Shown here one piece after another: positions 17,464-25,804 of a stretch of 54,435 nt of DNA. The notes below the pieces were generated by a model that saw only the letters and a list, made by a program, of their open reading frames with translations, did no database searches and had not been told where the DNA came from. Position numbers and translations under genes: made by a program. Origin of the DNA: an uncultured Lachnospira sp. (GTDB taxonomy: Bacteria > Bacillota > Clostridia > Lachnospirales > Lachnospiraceae); contig CAKRIN010000017.1 of assembly GCA_934343805.1 (NCBI GenBank), positions 1-54,435 of the forward strand. Reading direction: 5' to 3'. Position 1 is the first letter of the stretch. The number at the start of each line of letters is the position of its first letter.

Positions 17464-18849
17464 TTGAATAGGATAATTGATAATGAATTTAATATTCCTA
17501 CAGATGAAAAGTATCCGGAGGAACTGAACTGTTATGCTGAAAAACCAACCGATGCGTCAAAAGAATTCTCTGCTTCAATAGAAGTAAACATACCGGATGA
17601 CGAGTTTAACACTAAATACACACAGGGCAGGGAAGAAAAGAAATCAGACAGATCAAAGCAGATAAAACGTATCCTGTTTGCCCCTGTTGCTGCTTCTGTA
17701 GCGGTTGTCTCCATCGTGTTTTCTTCCCTTGGGTATGACCCACTGGGGAAAGATGTTTTTAAAGGTGATACGACGGTCAGTGATATAGATGACAGCAATG
17801 GTGACGGGCTTAATACACCGAAGTATGATGAACCGTCAGCAGTGATTGAAGATGCGTATATCCATGTGACTTACGTTCCTGCTGGCAATGAATACACTTC
17901 ATCTGCAACCGGCAGTGAGGGACTTGAAGAAGCGAAAGTATGGGTTGCAAGTCAGGGCGGCAATCCGGACACAATGAAATACATAAGGACGGATATTACT
18001 CCTGTGGTTGAATACAGTGATGATGCCATTGTTGTCGGTGATCCTGATGATCCTTATAACAGCTATGTAGCGCAGGGAACTGTTAACAGAACAGAACGCT
18101 ATATTGCTTACTATGAGGCTTATGCCATGGAAGAGGATGACAGTCAGGATAATGTTACACTAACGGAGGTGGCTGATACAGAGTTTCCTGTTCTGCCAAA
18201 TCTGGAACCGGACTTCGCGGGAGAATATGCATGGAGCGGACTGGGATCCGAGGAATATATTATGTTCTGGTCACCGGCAAATGATACCCGGGAATATCTG
18301 CATATGGGAACATTTATTTCTTCCACAGGAAGCTATGATGCGAATGGTAACTTTATTTCAAATCAGGTAACTATGGTGCCGGGGGCATGGTATGATATCA
18401 GTACGAACACGCTGACATTAGACAATTTCACAGGGGATGTTCTGGAAGTGAATCTTATGGGTAATGGGTTTACCATTAACCTGATAGGAGAAAATCATCT
18501 TGATGAGCTGATCATGTGGGGCGCAGGCTACGGAGGAAGTGTAACCTTTACAGGAACAGGTTCCCTTACACTGAATGAAGACAGACTCGCACCTGATGAT
18601 GTCGGTATTCTGGTACACGGAGAAAATAGTGCAAGCTGTGTAATGATTGATAAAGAGGTAACATTGGAATTATATGGAGCTTATGCTATTTTTATCGATT
18701 CGGTAACAACTAAGAAAGCGATCTATTATCTGTCACCTTCAAAATTAACGGGAGGAGAGCGGATAAGTCTGGATGCCGAAGGATCACAGTGTTACACTGT
18801 TATAGATGAGGGCGGAAATCCGGCTCACTATGTGAAATTTGCACCTTGA
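17464..18849 (+). CDS. Membrane-anchored extracytoplasmic protein of unknown function
   Basis: 461 residues. A cytoplasmic N-terminal stretch of ~68 residues is rich in acidic and Lys residues. It is followed by one membrane helix (near residues 72-90, LFAPVAASVAVVSIVFSSLG) and a large outer part. This architecture resembles the anti-sigma-like membrane proteins of Lachnospiraceae that sit after ECF sigma genes, but no sigma gene is adjacent here. The C-terminal ~170 residues are beta-rich with repeated motifs (LTLDNFTGDVLEVNLMG, GSVTFTGTGSLTL) like parallel beta or carbohydrate-binding domains. The start is TTG 17464, with AAAGGAGGGG at 17444-17453. A terminator follows. Function not recognised. 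Confidence 0.65.
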   Translation: MNRIIDNEFNIPTDEKYPEELNCYAEKPTDASKEFSASIEVNIPDDEFNTKYTQGREEKKSDRSKQIKRILFAPVAASVAVVSIVFSSLGYDPLGKDVFKGDTTVSDIDDSNGDGLNTPKYDEPSAVIEDAYIHVTYVPAGNEYTSSATGSEGLEEAKVWVASQGGNPDTMKYIRTDITPVVEYSDDAIVVGDPDDPYNSYVAQGTVNRTERYIAYYEAYAMEEDDSQDNVTLTEVADTEFPVLPNLEPDFAGEYAWSGLGSEEYIMFWSPANDTREYLHMGTFISSTGSYDANGNFISNQVTMVPGAWYDISTNTLTLDNFTGDVLEVNLMGNGFTINLIGENHLDELIMWGAGYGGSVTFTGTGSLTLNEDRLAPDDVGILVHGENSASCVMIDKEVTLELYGAYAIFIDSVTTKKAIYYLSPSKLTGGERISLDAEGSQCYTVIDEGGNPAHYVKFAP

Positions 18850-18881
18850 GAAATTTCAAAAAAGATAAGTAATTATTACAG

Positions 18882-18918
18882 ATGCAGTTATCATGATGGA
18901 GTGGTAACTGCATTTTTT
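18882..18918 (+). terminator. Intrinsic terminator
   Basis: A 12-bp stem (ATGCAGTTATCA at 18882-18893 with 18902-18913, one G-U), an 8-nt loop, then six T. Closes the 17464 gene. Confidence 0.88.
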
Positions 18919-18984
18919 AAAATTAGATGTGATGAGAAAAAAGAAGTTTTAAGACTCCTTTTTTGAAGAAAAATAAAAAAGTAC

Positions 18985-19035
18985 TGTACAAATAAAAATC
19001 ATTGTTTTATAATAACATACAAACATAGTATGTTT
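18985..19035 (+). promoter_or_regulatory. cysK promoter with palindromic operator-like site
   Basis: TGTACA (18985-18990), a 17-bp spacer and TATAAT (19008-19013). Eight bases further on is a perfect 15-bp palindrome AAACATAGTATGTTT (19021-19035), placed where the transcript should start. A repressor site is inferred. Another 80 nt separate it from the cysK ATG. Confidence 0.6.
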
Positions 19036-19115
19036 ATGTATTGTGTAAACATATTACCAGATTCATGAATTGATATTAGAAAATGTGGAATAATACCACA
19101 AGAAAAGAGGATTGT

Positions 19116-20048
19116 ATGGGAAAGATATATAAATCAGCAGCAGACTTAATAGGTAACACACCACTTGTAGAAGTTGGACATATTGAAGAGAAGTTCGGAC
19201 TTAAGGCAAGAGTTCTTGTTAAACTTGAGTATTTCAATGCGACAGGAAGCGTTAAGGACAGAGTTGCAAAGGCAATGATTGAAGATGCAGAGAAGAAAGG
19301 AATTCTTAAGCCGGGTGCAACAATTATTGAGCCTACATCAGGCAATACAGGAATCGGACTTGCTGCCATTGCAACAGCAAAGGGCTACAGAACAATAATT
19401 GTTCTTCCAGAGACTATGAGTGTTGAAAGAAGAAATATTATAAAGGCTTATGGAGCAGAGATTGTACTTACTCCGGGATATAAAGGAATGACAGGTGCAA
19501 TTGCGAAGGCAGAAGAATTAAAGAATGAGATTAAAGGCAGTATGATTGCCGGACAGTTTGTTAATCCTGCAAATCCTGAGGCACACAGAAGAACAACTGG
19601 CCCTGAGATATGGAATGATACTGACGGAAAAGTTGATGCATTTGTTGCAGGTGTTGGTACAGGTGGAACAATCACAGGTGTTGGTGAATATCTTAAGTCT
19701 AAGAATGACAAGATTGAGATAATTGCAGTCGAGCCTGCAACATCACCAGTACTTTCACAGGGCAAGCCGGGACCACATAAGATTCAGGGAATAGGAGCAG
19801 GCTTTGTTCCAGAAATTCTTAACACTAAGATATATGACAGCATAGTTCCAGTAGATAATGATGACGCATTCGAGTATGCAAAGTTAATCTCTCATACAGA
19901 AGGTATTCAGGTCGGAATATCAGCAGGCGCCGCACTTTACGCAGCAATCGAGTGGGCTAAGAAGCCAGAGAACGAAGGCAAGACAATTGTTGCACTGCTT
20001 CCGGACAGTGGTGACAGATATTATTCAACATCACTTTTTGAAAACTAA
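19116..20048 (+). CDS. cysK: Cysteine synthase A (O-acetylserine sulfhydrylase)
   Basis: PLP enzyme making cysteine from O-acetylserine and sulfide. The PLP lysine is in NATGSVKDRVA, the substrate loop in PTSGNTGIGLAAIA and the phosphate loop in GTGGTITGVGEYL; the C terminus PDSGDRYYSTSLF is typical of CysK. 310 residues. ATG 19116 follows AAAAGAGG; an in-frame ATG 33 nt upstream lacks a site. Single gene with its own promoter and terminator. A serine acetyltransferase gene is not in the window; the serine pathway (serC, serA) lies 13 kb away. Confidence 0.96.
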   Translation: MGKIYKSAADLIGNTPLVEVGHIEEKFGLKARVLVKLEYFNATGSVKDRVAKAMIEDAEKKGILKPGATIIEPTSGNTGIGLAAIATAKGYRTIIVLPETMSVERRNIIKAYGAEIVLTPGYKGMTGAIAKAEELKNEIKGSMIAGQFVNPANPEAHRRTTGPEIWNDTDGKVDAFVAGVGTGGTITGVGEYLKSKNDKIEIIAVEPATSPVLSQGKPGPHKIQGIGAGFVPEILNTKIYDSIVPVDNDDAFEYAKLISHTEGIQVGISAGAALYAAIEWAKKPENEGKTIVALLPDSGDRYYSTSLFEN

Positions 20049-20083
20049 TAATAGAATAAATGTGTCAAATGTGGACATTCTAT

Positions 20084-20111
20084 AAGGGCAGGACGTAAGT
20101 CCTGCCCTTTT
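20084..20111 (+). terminator. Intrinsic terminator of cysK
   Basis: A perfect 11-bp stem (AAGGGCAGGAC at 20084-20094 with 20099-20109), a GTAA loop and a short T tract. Confidence 0.85.
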
Positions 20112-20119
20112 GGCGCTCT

Positions 20120-20206
20120 GAAGCACAGCAAAAGAGACAAGAAAGCACATCAAAAGTGATATGAAAGTACGGCAATAGTAATATGAAAGTGCAGAAAGTG
20201 AGCGGC
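20120..20206 (+). repeat. Four degenerate 22-nt tandem repeats
   Basis: Copies at 20120-20140, 20141-20162, 20163-20184 and 20185-20206 share the pattern GAAAGTRCRGCAAWAGTRATAT with several mismatches. They sit directly upstream of the germination protein gene. Confidence 0.5.
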
Positions 20207-20243
20207 AGAAGGTGCGGATATGGTGTTCGCGAAAGGAGTAAGT

Positions 20244-21659
20244 ATGACTGATTTTACAACTAACATAGATATGAATGTCCGTATGATGAATGAAAAGTTA
20301 AGAGTGGACAGGAATTTTGACATTCTGCAAAGAGATGTATTGATTGGTGGAAAGAGAACACATTTTTATTTTATAGACGGATTCGTACAGGAAGAAACAA
20401 TTGAAAAACTGGTGCAGTTTTTTTATTCATTGAAGGAATCGGACATAAAGGATATAGATACATTTTTAGAAGTCGGAATGCCATATACAGAGATTGAAAA
20501 AAACGGACATTACGACGAAGTGGAGAAGGCATTCCTTTCAGGACAGACAGTTATGATAATAGATGGCTTTGACGAATGTATACTTATTGACTGCCGGACT
20601 TATCCGATGCGTTCAGTTACAGAGCCGTACAAAGACAAGGTTCTAAGGGGGTCAAGAGATGGATTTGTTGAGACACTTGTGTGCAATGCGGCACTTTTAA
20701 GACGAAGGATAAGAGACAGCCGTTTTTCTATGGAAATGTATACTGTAGGGGAGCGCTCACAGACAGATGTTGCCGTGTGCTATATTGATGATAAGGTTGA
20801 TAAGAAGCTGCTTCAAAGAATTGAGAACCTGATAAGCAGCATAGAGGTTGAGGCACTCACCATGAATATAGAGAGCCTTGCGGAATGTATGTTTAAGGGA
20901 AAGTGGATTAATCCATTTCCAAAGTACAAATATTCAGAAAGACCTGATACCGCTGCAGCAGCACTTTTTGATGGGAATATTGTTATCATGGTGGATACAT
21001 CACCTGCAGTGATGATAATTCCAACAAATGTGTTTGATATAATAGAAGAGGCGGATGATTTTAATTTTTCGCCGATGATAGGAACTTATATAAGATTATC
21101 CAGATTCTTTTTTACACTGCTTACAGTTTTTCTTACACCGGTGTGGCTTTTGCTTGAAAGCAATCCGCAGTGGGTGCCGGAATGGCTGAAATTCATAACG
21201 ATAAGCGAGGATATAACAGTTCCGGTTATTCTGCAGCTTTTTATTCTTGAACTTGCGGTCGACGGGCTTAAGCTTGCGGCGGTCAATACGCCAGGAATGC
21301 TGTCAACACCATTAAGTATCCTTGCTGGTATTGTTGTGGGAGAATACGCTGTACAGTCCGGGTGGTTTAATTCAGAATCACTTCTTTATATGGCAGTTGT
21401 TACGGTTGGAACTTACTCGCAGGCAAGTTTTGAGATGGGATATGCATTGAAATTCATAAGAATAGTCAATCTGATTCTGGTGCAGTTATTTGGAAGATTC
21501 GGACTTCTGGCAGGAGTCATATTTGCAATAGTGCTTGTGTGCTTTAACAGGACAATATCGGGGAAAAGCTACATTTATCCGGTAATACCTTTTAACAGCC
21601 AGATGTTTAAAAGAAAAATCCTTCGGGTAAGACTGCCACACAAGATTAAAAATAACTAG
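20244..21659 (+). CDS. Spore germination protein, GerA family A subunit (possibly SpoVAF)
   Basis: 471 residues: a soluble N-terminal half (~residues 1-270) with the family motifs VLRGSRDGFVETLVCNAALLRRRIRD and ERSQTDVAVCYIDD, then five to six membrane helices (MIGTYIRLSRFFFTLL, LSTPLSILAGIVVGEYAVQ, FGRFGLLAGVIFAIVLVCF). These proteins sit in the inner spore membrane and take part in nutrient-triggered germination. No B or C subunit gene is adjacent, which fits SpoVAF or an orphan A subunit better than a full GerABC operon, but spoVA genes are not here either. ATG 20244 follows AAAGGAG; the in-frame ATG 20220 is rejected for lack of a site. Confidence 0.85.
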   Translation: MTDFTTNIDMNVRMMNEKLRVDRNFDILQRDVLIGGKRTHFYFIDGFVQEETIEKLVQFFYSLKESDIKDIDTFLEVGMPYTEIEKNGHYDEVEKAFLSGQTVMIIDGFDECILIDCRTYPMRSVTEPYKDKVLRGSRDGFVETLVCNAALLRRRIRDSRFSMEMYTVGERSQTDVAVCYIDDKVDKKLLQRIENLISSIEVEALTMNIESLAECMFKGKWINPFPKYKYSERPDTAAAALFDGNIVIMVDTSPAVMIIPTNVFDIIEEADDFNFSPMIGTYIRLSRFFFTLLTVFLTPVWLLLESNPQWVPEWLKFITISEDITVPVILQLFILELAVDGLKLAAVNTPGMLSTPLSILAGIVVGEYAVQSGWFNSESLLYMAVVTVGTYSQASFEMGYALKFIRIVNLILVQLFGRFGLLAGVIFAIVLVCFNRTISGKSYIYPVIPFNSQMFKRKILRVRLPHKIKNN

Positions 21660-21713
21660 CAATATGTGGCGTATTAAGCATGAAAAATAAACTTAATACG
21701 CCACAATATTGCT
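21658..21713 (+). terminator. Long hairpin, probable terminator
   Basis: The arms at 21658-21678 and 21692-21713 pair over 21 bp with one bulged base and a 13-nt AT-rich loop. No T tract follows, so termination is likely but not certain. It begins at the stop codon of the germination protein gene. Confidence 0.55.
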
Positions 21714-21737
21714 AATTAATAAAAGCTATGATACAAT
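21709..21737 (+). promoter_or_regulatory. Promoter of the EamA transporter gene
   Basis: TTGCTA (21709-21714), a 17-bp spacer and an extended -10 box TG-A-TACAAT (21729-21737). The -35 box overlaps the end of the preceding hairpin. Confidence 0.65.
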
Positions 21738-21766
21738 GGCGATTCATGTTATGGAGGAGATTAATC

Positions 21767-22714
21767 ATGGAAAAAATAAACGAGAAAAAAGATTTTTTAC
21801 AGAAAACATGGGTGGTGTGCGCTCTTGCACTTGTGTGCACATTCCTTTGGGGAAGCGCATCACCATGTATCAAATTAGGATATGCATTGTTTAAGATACC
21901 GGCAAGTGAGACATGGACACAGGTATTATTTGCGGGAACAAGATTTGTGCTGGCAGGAGTGCTTACAATCTTAATTGGTAGCATACTTAACAGAAAAATG
22001 CTGCTTCCAACGAAATCGAGTGTACCAAGTATAGTGAAGCTTGCAATGTTCCAGACAATTCTTCAGTACATATTCTTCTATATAGGACTTGCACACAACA
22101 GCGGAGTAAAAGCTTCAATAATAAATGGTTCGAACACATTTTTCGTAATACTCGTATCGACAATTATATTCAGACAGGAGAAACTGAATCTTAAAAAGAT
22201 TGCCGGCTGTATTATCGGATTCGCTGGAGTTATCGTAGTCAGTATGAATGGACAGAAAATCGACATGAACTTAAGCATTATGGGTGACGGAAGTCTGTTC
22301 TTGTGCGCGTTGTCATATGCATTTTCATCATGCCTTATGAAGAACTATTCAAAGAAAGACAACCCTGTAATGTTAAGCGGTTATCAGTTTGTATTCGGTG
22401 GAATAGTAATGATTATATTAGGACTTGTGATGGGCGGCAGAATTACACATGTGTCAGTATCAGCAATACTCATGTTATTCTATCTTGCATGTATATCAGC
22501 TGTAGCCTACTCAATATGGGGAATCCTGTTAAAGCATAACCCGGTATCAAAGGTAGCAATATTTGGTTTCACCAACCCTGTATTTGGCGTACTTCTTTCA
22601 GCGTGGTGGCTTGGGGAAGGAAGCAGGGAGCTTGGAATAAATGCACTTATAGCGTTAGTATTAGTTTGCATAGGAATCTGCATAGTCAACGTGAAGGGGA
22701 AGAAAGCAGAGTAG
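21767..22714 (+). CDS. EamA/DMT family transporter
   Basis: 315 residues with ten membrane helices in two five-helix repeats, the standard drug/metabolite transporter architecture. Motifs include CTFLWGSASPCIKLGY in helix 1, a conserved end-of-repeat sequence KKIAGCIIGFAGVIVVS and a second repeat ending GINALIALVLVCIGICIVNV. These carriers move amino acids or other small metabolites, usually outward; the substrate is not evident. ATG 21767 follows GGAGGAG; the upstream in-frame ATG 21728 has none. Convergent with the dnaK-like gene and separated from it by a two-way terminator. Confidence 0.9.
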   Translation: MEKINEKKDFLQKTWVVCALALVCTFLWGSASPCIKLGYALFKIPASETWTQVLFAGTRFVLAGVLTILIGSILNRKMLLPTKSSVPSIVKLAMFQTILQYIFFYIGLAHNSGVKASIINGSNTFFVILVSTIIFRQEKLNLKKIAGCIIGFAGVIVVSMNGQKIDMNLSIMGDGSLFLCALSYAFSSCLMKNYSKKDNPVMLSGYQFVFGGIVMIILGLVMGGRITHVSVSAILMLFYLACISAVAYSIWGILLKHNPVSKVAIFGFTNPVFGVLLSAWWLGEGSRELGINALIALVLVCIGICIVNVKGKKAE

Positions 22715-22716
22715 AT

Positions 22717-22756
22717 AAAAAAGACCAGTTCAGTTAATGCCTGAACTGGTCTTTTT
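22717..22756. terminator. Bidirectional terminator between convergent genes
   Basis: A perfect 16-bp stem (AAAAAGACCAGTTCAG at 22718-22733 with 22741-22756) with a 7-nt loop. A/T tracts on both sides let it stop transcripts from either strand. Confidence 0.92.
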
Positions 22757-22761
22757 CATCA

Positions 22762-24507
22762 TTACCTTAAAGCCTCTTTTACAGCTTCCGCAGCCTCATG
22801 CAGGGAAGCTGCCTTCTCCTCATTAAGCTTATCAATAGGAGCTTTAGATATAAGCTTACTCAGATGTCCAATCTGAGCCTTAACATTCTTTTTCTTATCC
22901 TTCTCCCAGATCTTTTTATTGGCGGCAAGTGCGTTGTTAGCCTCGTTAAGAGTCCGTACAGCATCTTCCCTTATGTCAATGAAATTCTGGTATGCCTCAT
23001 CCTGCTTGCTGTAGATTTCAGCCTCCCAGCGGGCTTTGGCGATCTCTTCCTCGGTCATGTTAGAACTTGCAGTAATAGTAATACTCTGTTCTCTTCCTGT
23101 GCCTAAATCTTTGGCAGATACATTTACAATACCATTAACATCAATATCAAATGTTACTTCAATCTGAGGAACTCCTGCCATTGCACGTTTAATGCCATTG
23201 AGACGGAAATTGCCGAGAAGCTTGTTATCTCTCGTGAACTTACGCTCCCCCTGGAACACCTTGATATCTACAGAAGTCTGGAAATTGCCGGCTGTTGTAA
23301 ATATCTGGCTGTGTCTGGTAGGAATAGTAGTGTTTCTTTCAATAAGCCTGCTTGCAATTCCTCCCATGGTTTCAATAGAAAGAGACATAGGAGTTACATC
23401 CATAAGTATGATTTCAGATGCTGCAGAACCAGCCTGTAACTGGTTTCCAAGCTTGCCTCCCTGAACGGCAGCACCGAGAGCTACACATTCATCAGGATTA
23501 AGGTTTCTGGATGGCTCTTTTCCCATAAGCTGTCTGACCTTATCTGCAACAGCAGGAATTCTTGTTGAACCACCAACTAAAAGAACCATGTTGATATCTG
23601 ACTTAGAAAGTCCGGCATCATGAAGCGCATTCTCAACAGGTGTAACAGTTCTGTCAACAAGGTCAGCGGTAAGTTCATTAAAAGTCTGTCTTGATAATGA
23701 TATATCAAGATGATGAGGACCATCCTTGGCCATAGCAATAAATGGAAGATTAATATTAGTTGTTATCGATGAAGAAAGTTCTTTCTTGGCCTTTTCTGCT
23801 TCTTCTTTCAGACGCTGCATGGCAGATGCATCTTTGGCAAGATTAATGCCATCACTTATCTTAAATTGTTCAACAAGGTAATTAACAATTCTTTCATCAA
23901 AATCATCACCACCAAGACAATTATCGCCAGAAGTTGCCAGAACTTCGATTACATTATCACCAATGTCAATAACTGATACGTCAAATGTTCCTCCACCTAA
24001 GTCATAAACAAGAATCTTCTGGGCATTGCCATTATCAAGACCATAAGCTAATGCAGCAGAAGTAGGCTCGTTAATTATTCTTAATATATTAAGACCGGCA
24101 ATTTTACCGGCATCCTTGGTTGCCTGTCGCTGGGCATCAGTAAAATACGCTGGTACGGTTACGACGGCATCAGTTACAGGCTGTCCTAAGAAATCTTCGG
24201 CATCTTCCTTTAACTTCATAAGAATAAATGCAGAAATCTCCTGTGGAGTGTAATACTTGCCGTCTATTTTCTTGCGGTAATCAGTACCCATGTGTCTCTT
24301 TATTGAGAATATAGTTCTGTCTGAATTGACGGCGGCCTGTCTCTTGGCAGCATCACCAACAATTCGTTCTTTTGACTTTGTGAAGGCAACAACGGAAGGA
24401 GTTGTACGGTATCCTTCTTTATTGGCGATAACAGTAGGTGTATCACCCTCAATAACAGCTACACAGCTGTTGGTTGTTCCTAAATCAATTCCTATAACAG
24501 TTCCCAT
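22762..24507 (-). CDS. dnaK: Hsp70 chaperone, DnaK-like
   Basis: ATP-dependent protein-folding chaperone. The actin-like ATPase domain is complete: [13 protein letters not shown] at the N terminus, [28 protein letters not shown] and [10 protein letters not shown]. The substrate domain has [21 protein letters not shown] and the FQGER segment. At 581 residues it is about 40-50 shorter than usual; it stops soon after the helical lid and lacks the acidic tail. ATG 24507 is preceded by TTGGAG; a longer frame to 24519 has no site. There is no hrcA, grpE or dnaJ nearby and no CIRCE element upstream, so it is probably not the main heat-shock copy (inference). Confidence 0.9.
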   Translation of the reverse strand: MGTVIGIDLGTTNSCVAVIEGDTPTVIANKEGYRTTPSVVAFTKSKERIVGDAAKRQAAVNSDRTIFSIKRHMGTDYRKKIDGKYYTPQEISAFILMKLKEDAEDFLGQPVTDAVVTVPAYFTDAQRQATKDAGKIAGLNILRIINEPTSAALAYGLDNGNAQKILVYDLGGGTFDVSVIDIGDNVIEVLATSGDNCLGGDDFDERIVNYLVEQFKISDGINLAKDASAMQRLKEEAEKAKKELSSSITTNINLPFIAMAKDGPHHLDISLSRQTFNELTADLVDRTVTPVENALHDAGLSKSDINMVLLVGGSTRIPAVADKVRQLMGKEPSRNLNPDECVALGAAVQGGKLGNQLQAGSAASEIILMDVTPMSLSIETMGGIASRLIERNTTIPTRHSQIFTTAGNFQTSVDIKVFQGERKFTRDNKLLGNFRLNGIKRAMAGVPQIEVTFDIDVNGIVNVSAKDLGTGREQSITITASSNMTEEEIAKARWEAEIYSKQDEAYQNFIDIREDAVRTLNEANNALAANKKIWEKDKKKNVKAQIGHLSKLISKAPIDKLNEEKAASLHEAAEAVKEALR

Positions 24508-24612
24508 AATAGACTCCAATCCAATTTAATATAGTTATTCTATCATATAAAAAGCATTTGATTATTAACAAAAAAAGAAAAATAAGAAAAAATTAATAAA
24601 TTGTGGATTTGC

Positions 24613-24642
24613 TTGATGATGTATTATTGGGTATGCTAAAAT
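24613..24642 (+). promoter_or_regulatory. Promoter of aroC-tgt
   Basis: TTGATG (24613-24618), an 18-bp spacer and an extended -10 box TG-C-TAAAAT (24634-24642), in the gap between divergent dnaK and aroC. Confidence 0.62.
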
Positions 24643-24657
24643 AAAAGTCATTCGTAT

Positions 24658-24692
24658 AAGGAGGACAAAGCGAAAGCTTTAATGTATATATT
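24658..24692 (+). promoter_or_regulatory. Distant aroC ribosome binding site with intervening hairpin
   Basis: A perfect AAGGAGG (24658-24664) lies 28 nt before the aroC ATG, far more than normal. Between them is a small hairpin, AAAGC-GAAA-GCTTT (24667-24680), with a GNRA tetraloop. Folding it would cut the effective spacing to about 14 nt. Confidence 0.55.
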
Positions 24693-25793
24693 ATGGCGGG
24701 ATCAGTGTTTGGAAATATATTTAAGATATCAACATGGGGCGAATCCCATGGAAAGGGGCTGGGAGTTGTAATTGACGGGTGTCCTGCAGGTCTGTCTCTT
24801 TGTGAGGAAGATATCCAGGAGCAGTTAGACAGAAGAAAGCCAGGACAGTCAAAGTTTACCACACCAAGAAAAGAAGATGATGAGGTACATATTCTTTCAG
24901 GAGTATTTGAAGGAAAGACTACCGGGACTCCTATATCACTTGCGGTATATAACAAGACACAGAGGTCTGCGGACTATTCCGAGATAGCCAATTATTACAG
25001 ACCAGGACATGCTGATTACACATTTGACGAGAAGTTTGGATTCAGGGATTACCGAGGTGGGGGAAGAAGTTCAGGAAGAGAGACAATTGGAAGAGTTGCT
25101 GCCGGGGCAATTGCCATGAAGATTCTTAAAGAACTAGGAATCAGTGTTACAGCATATGCTAAAGAAATCGGTGGGATTGGCATTGACTATGATAAGTTTG
25201 ATATAACTGAAAGAGATAATAATGCATTTAACATGCCTGACAAGGAAGCGGCAGAGAAGGTTAAAGCATTTGCAGAGAGCAAGATGTCGGTTGGAGATTC
25301 AATCGGTGGTGTTATTGAGTGCAGGGTTACAGGCATGATGACTGGAATAGGCAACCCGGTATTTGAAAAGCTTGATGCCAATCTTGCCAAGGCAATAATG
25401 TCAATCGGTGCTGTCAAAGGATTTGAAATCGGAGACGGATTTGAAGCTGCGAGAGTAACAGGAAAGTATAATAATGATGAATTTGTAATGAAAGATGGTA
25501 AGGTTGACAAGCTGACTAATCACAGCGGCGGAGTGCTCGGTGGAATAAGTGACGGGGATGAGCTAGTGTTTCGGGCAGCAGTTAAACCGACACCTTCAAT
25601 CAGCGCATTGCAGGAGACTGTCAATAAGCAGGGCGAGGATATTGAGGTTTCTATCAAAGGAAGACATGATCCAATGATAGTCCCAAGAGCAGTTGTCGTG
25701 GTTGAGGCTATGACAGCACTTACACTTGTTGATCTGATATTTGATAATATGACAGCAAGAATGGATGGAATTAAAGATTTCTACAGAAAATAA
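24693..25793 (+). CDS. aroC: Chorismate synthase
   Basis: Last step of the shikimate pathway: 5-enolpyruvylshikimate-3-phosphate to chorismate, needing reduced FMN. The start MAGSVFGNIFKISTWGESHG matches the family N terminus, so ATG 24693 is right despite the distant SD. Also present are RRKPGQSKFTTPRKE-type and YRGGGRSSGRET signatures, and HSGGVLGGISDG towards the C terminus. 366 residues, full length. Twelve nt before tgt, so co-transcribed. No other aro gene is in the window. Confidence 0.96.
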   Translation: MAGSVFGNIFKISTWGESHGKGLGVVIDGCPAGLSLCEEDIQEQLDRRKPGQSKFTTPRKEDDEVHILSGVFEGKTTGTPISLAVYNKTQRSADYSEIANYYRPGHADYTFDEKFGFRDYRGGGRSSGRETIGRVAAGAIAMKILKELGISVTAYAKEIGGIGIDYDKFDITERDNNAFNMPDKEAAEKVKAFAESKMSVGDSIGGVIECRVTGMMTGIGNPVFEKLDANLAKAIMSIGAVKGFEIGDGFEAARVTGKYNNDEFVMKDGKVDKLTNHSGGVLGGISDGDELVFRAAVKPTPSISALQETVNKQGEDIEVSIKGRHDPMIVPRAVVVVEAMTALTLVDLIFDNMTARMDGIKDFYRK

Positions 25794-25804
25794 AAGGAGC
25801 AGAT

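Noticed and set aside
20120..20206. CRISPR-like repeats
   Set aside because: Copies are degenerate, contiguous without spacers, and no cas gene is present.
20244..21659. Full gerA germination operon
   Set aside because: Only an A-subunit-like gene is present; the next gene is an EamA transporter with its own promoter.
24508..24692. CIRCE element for the dnaK-like gene
   Set aside because: No TTAGCACTC-N9-GAGTGCTAA-type repeat in the divergent region.
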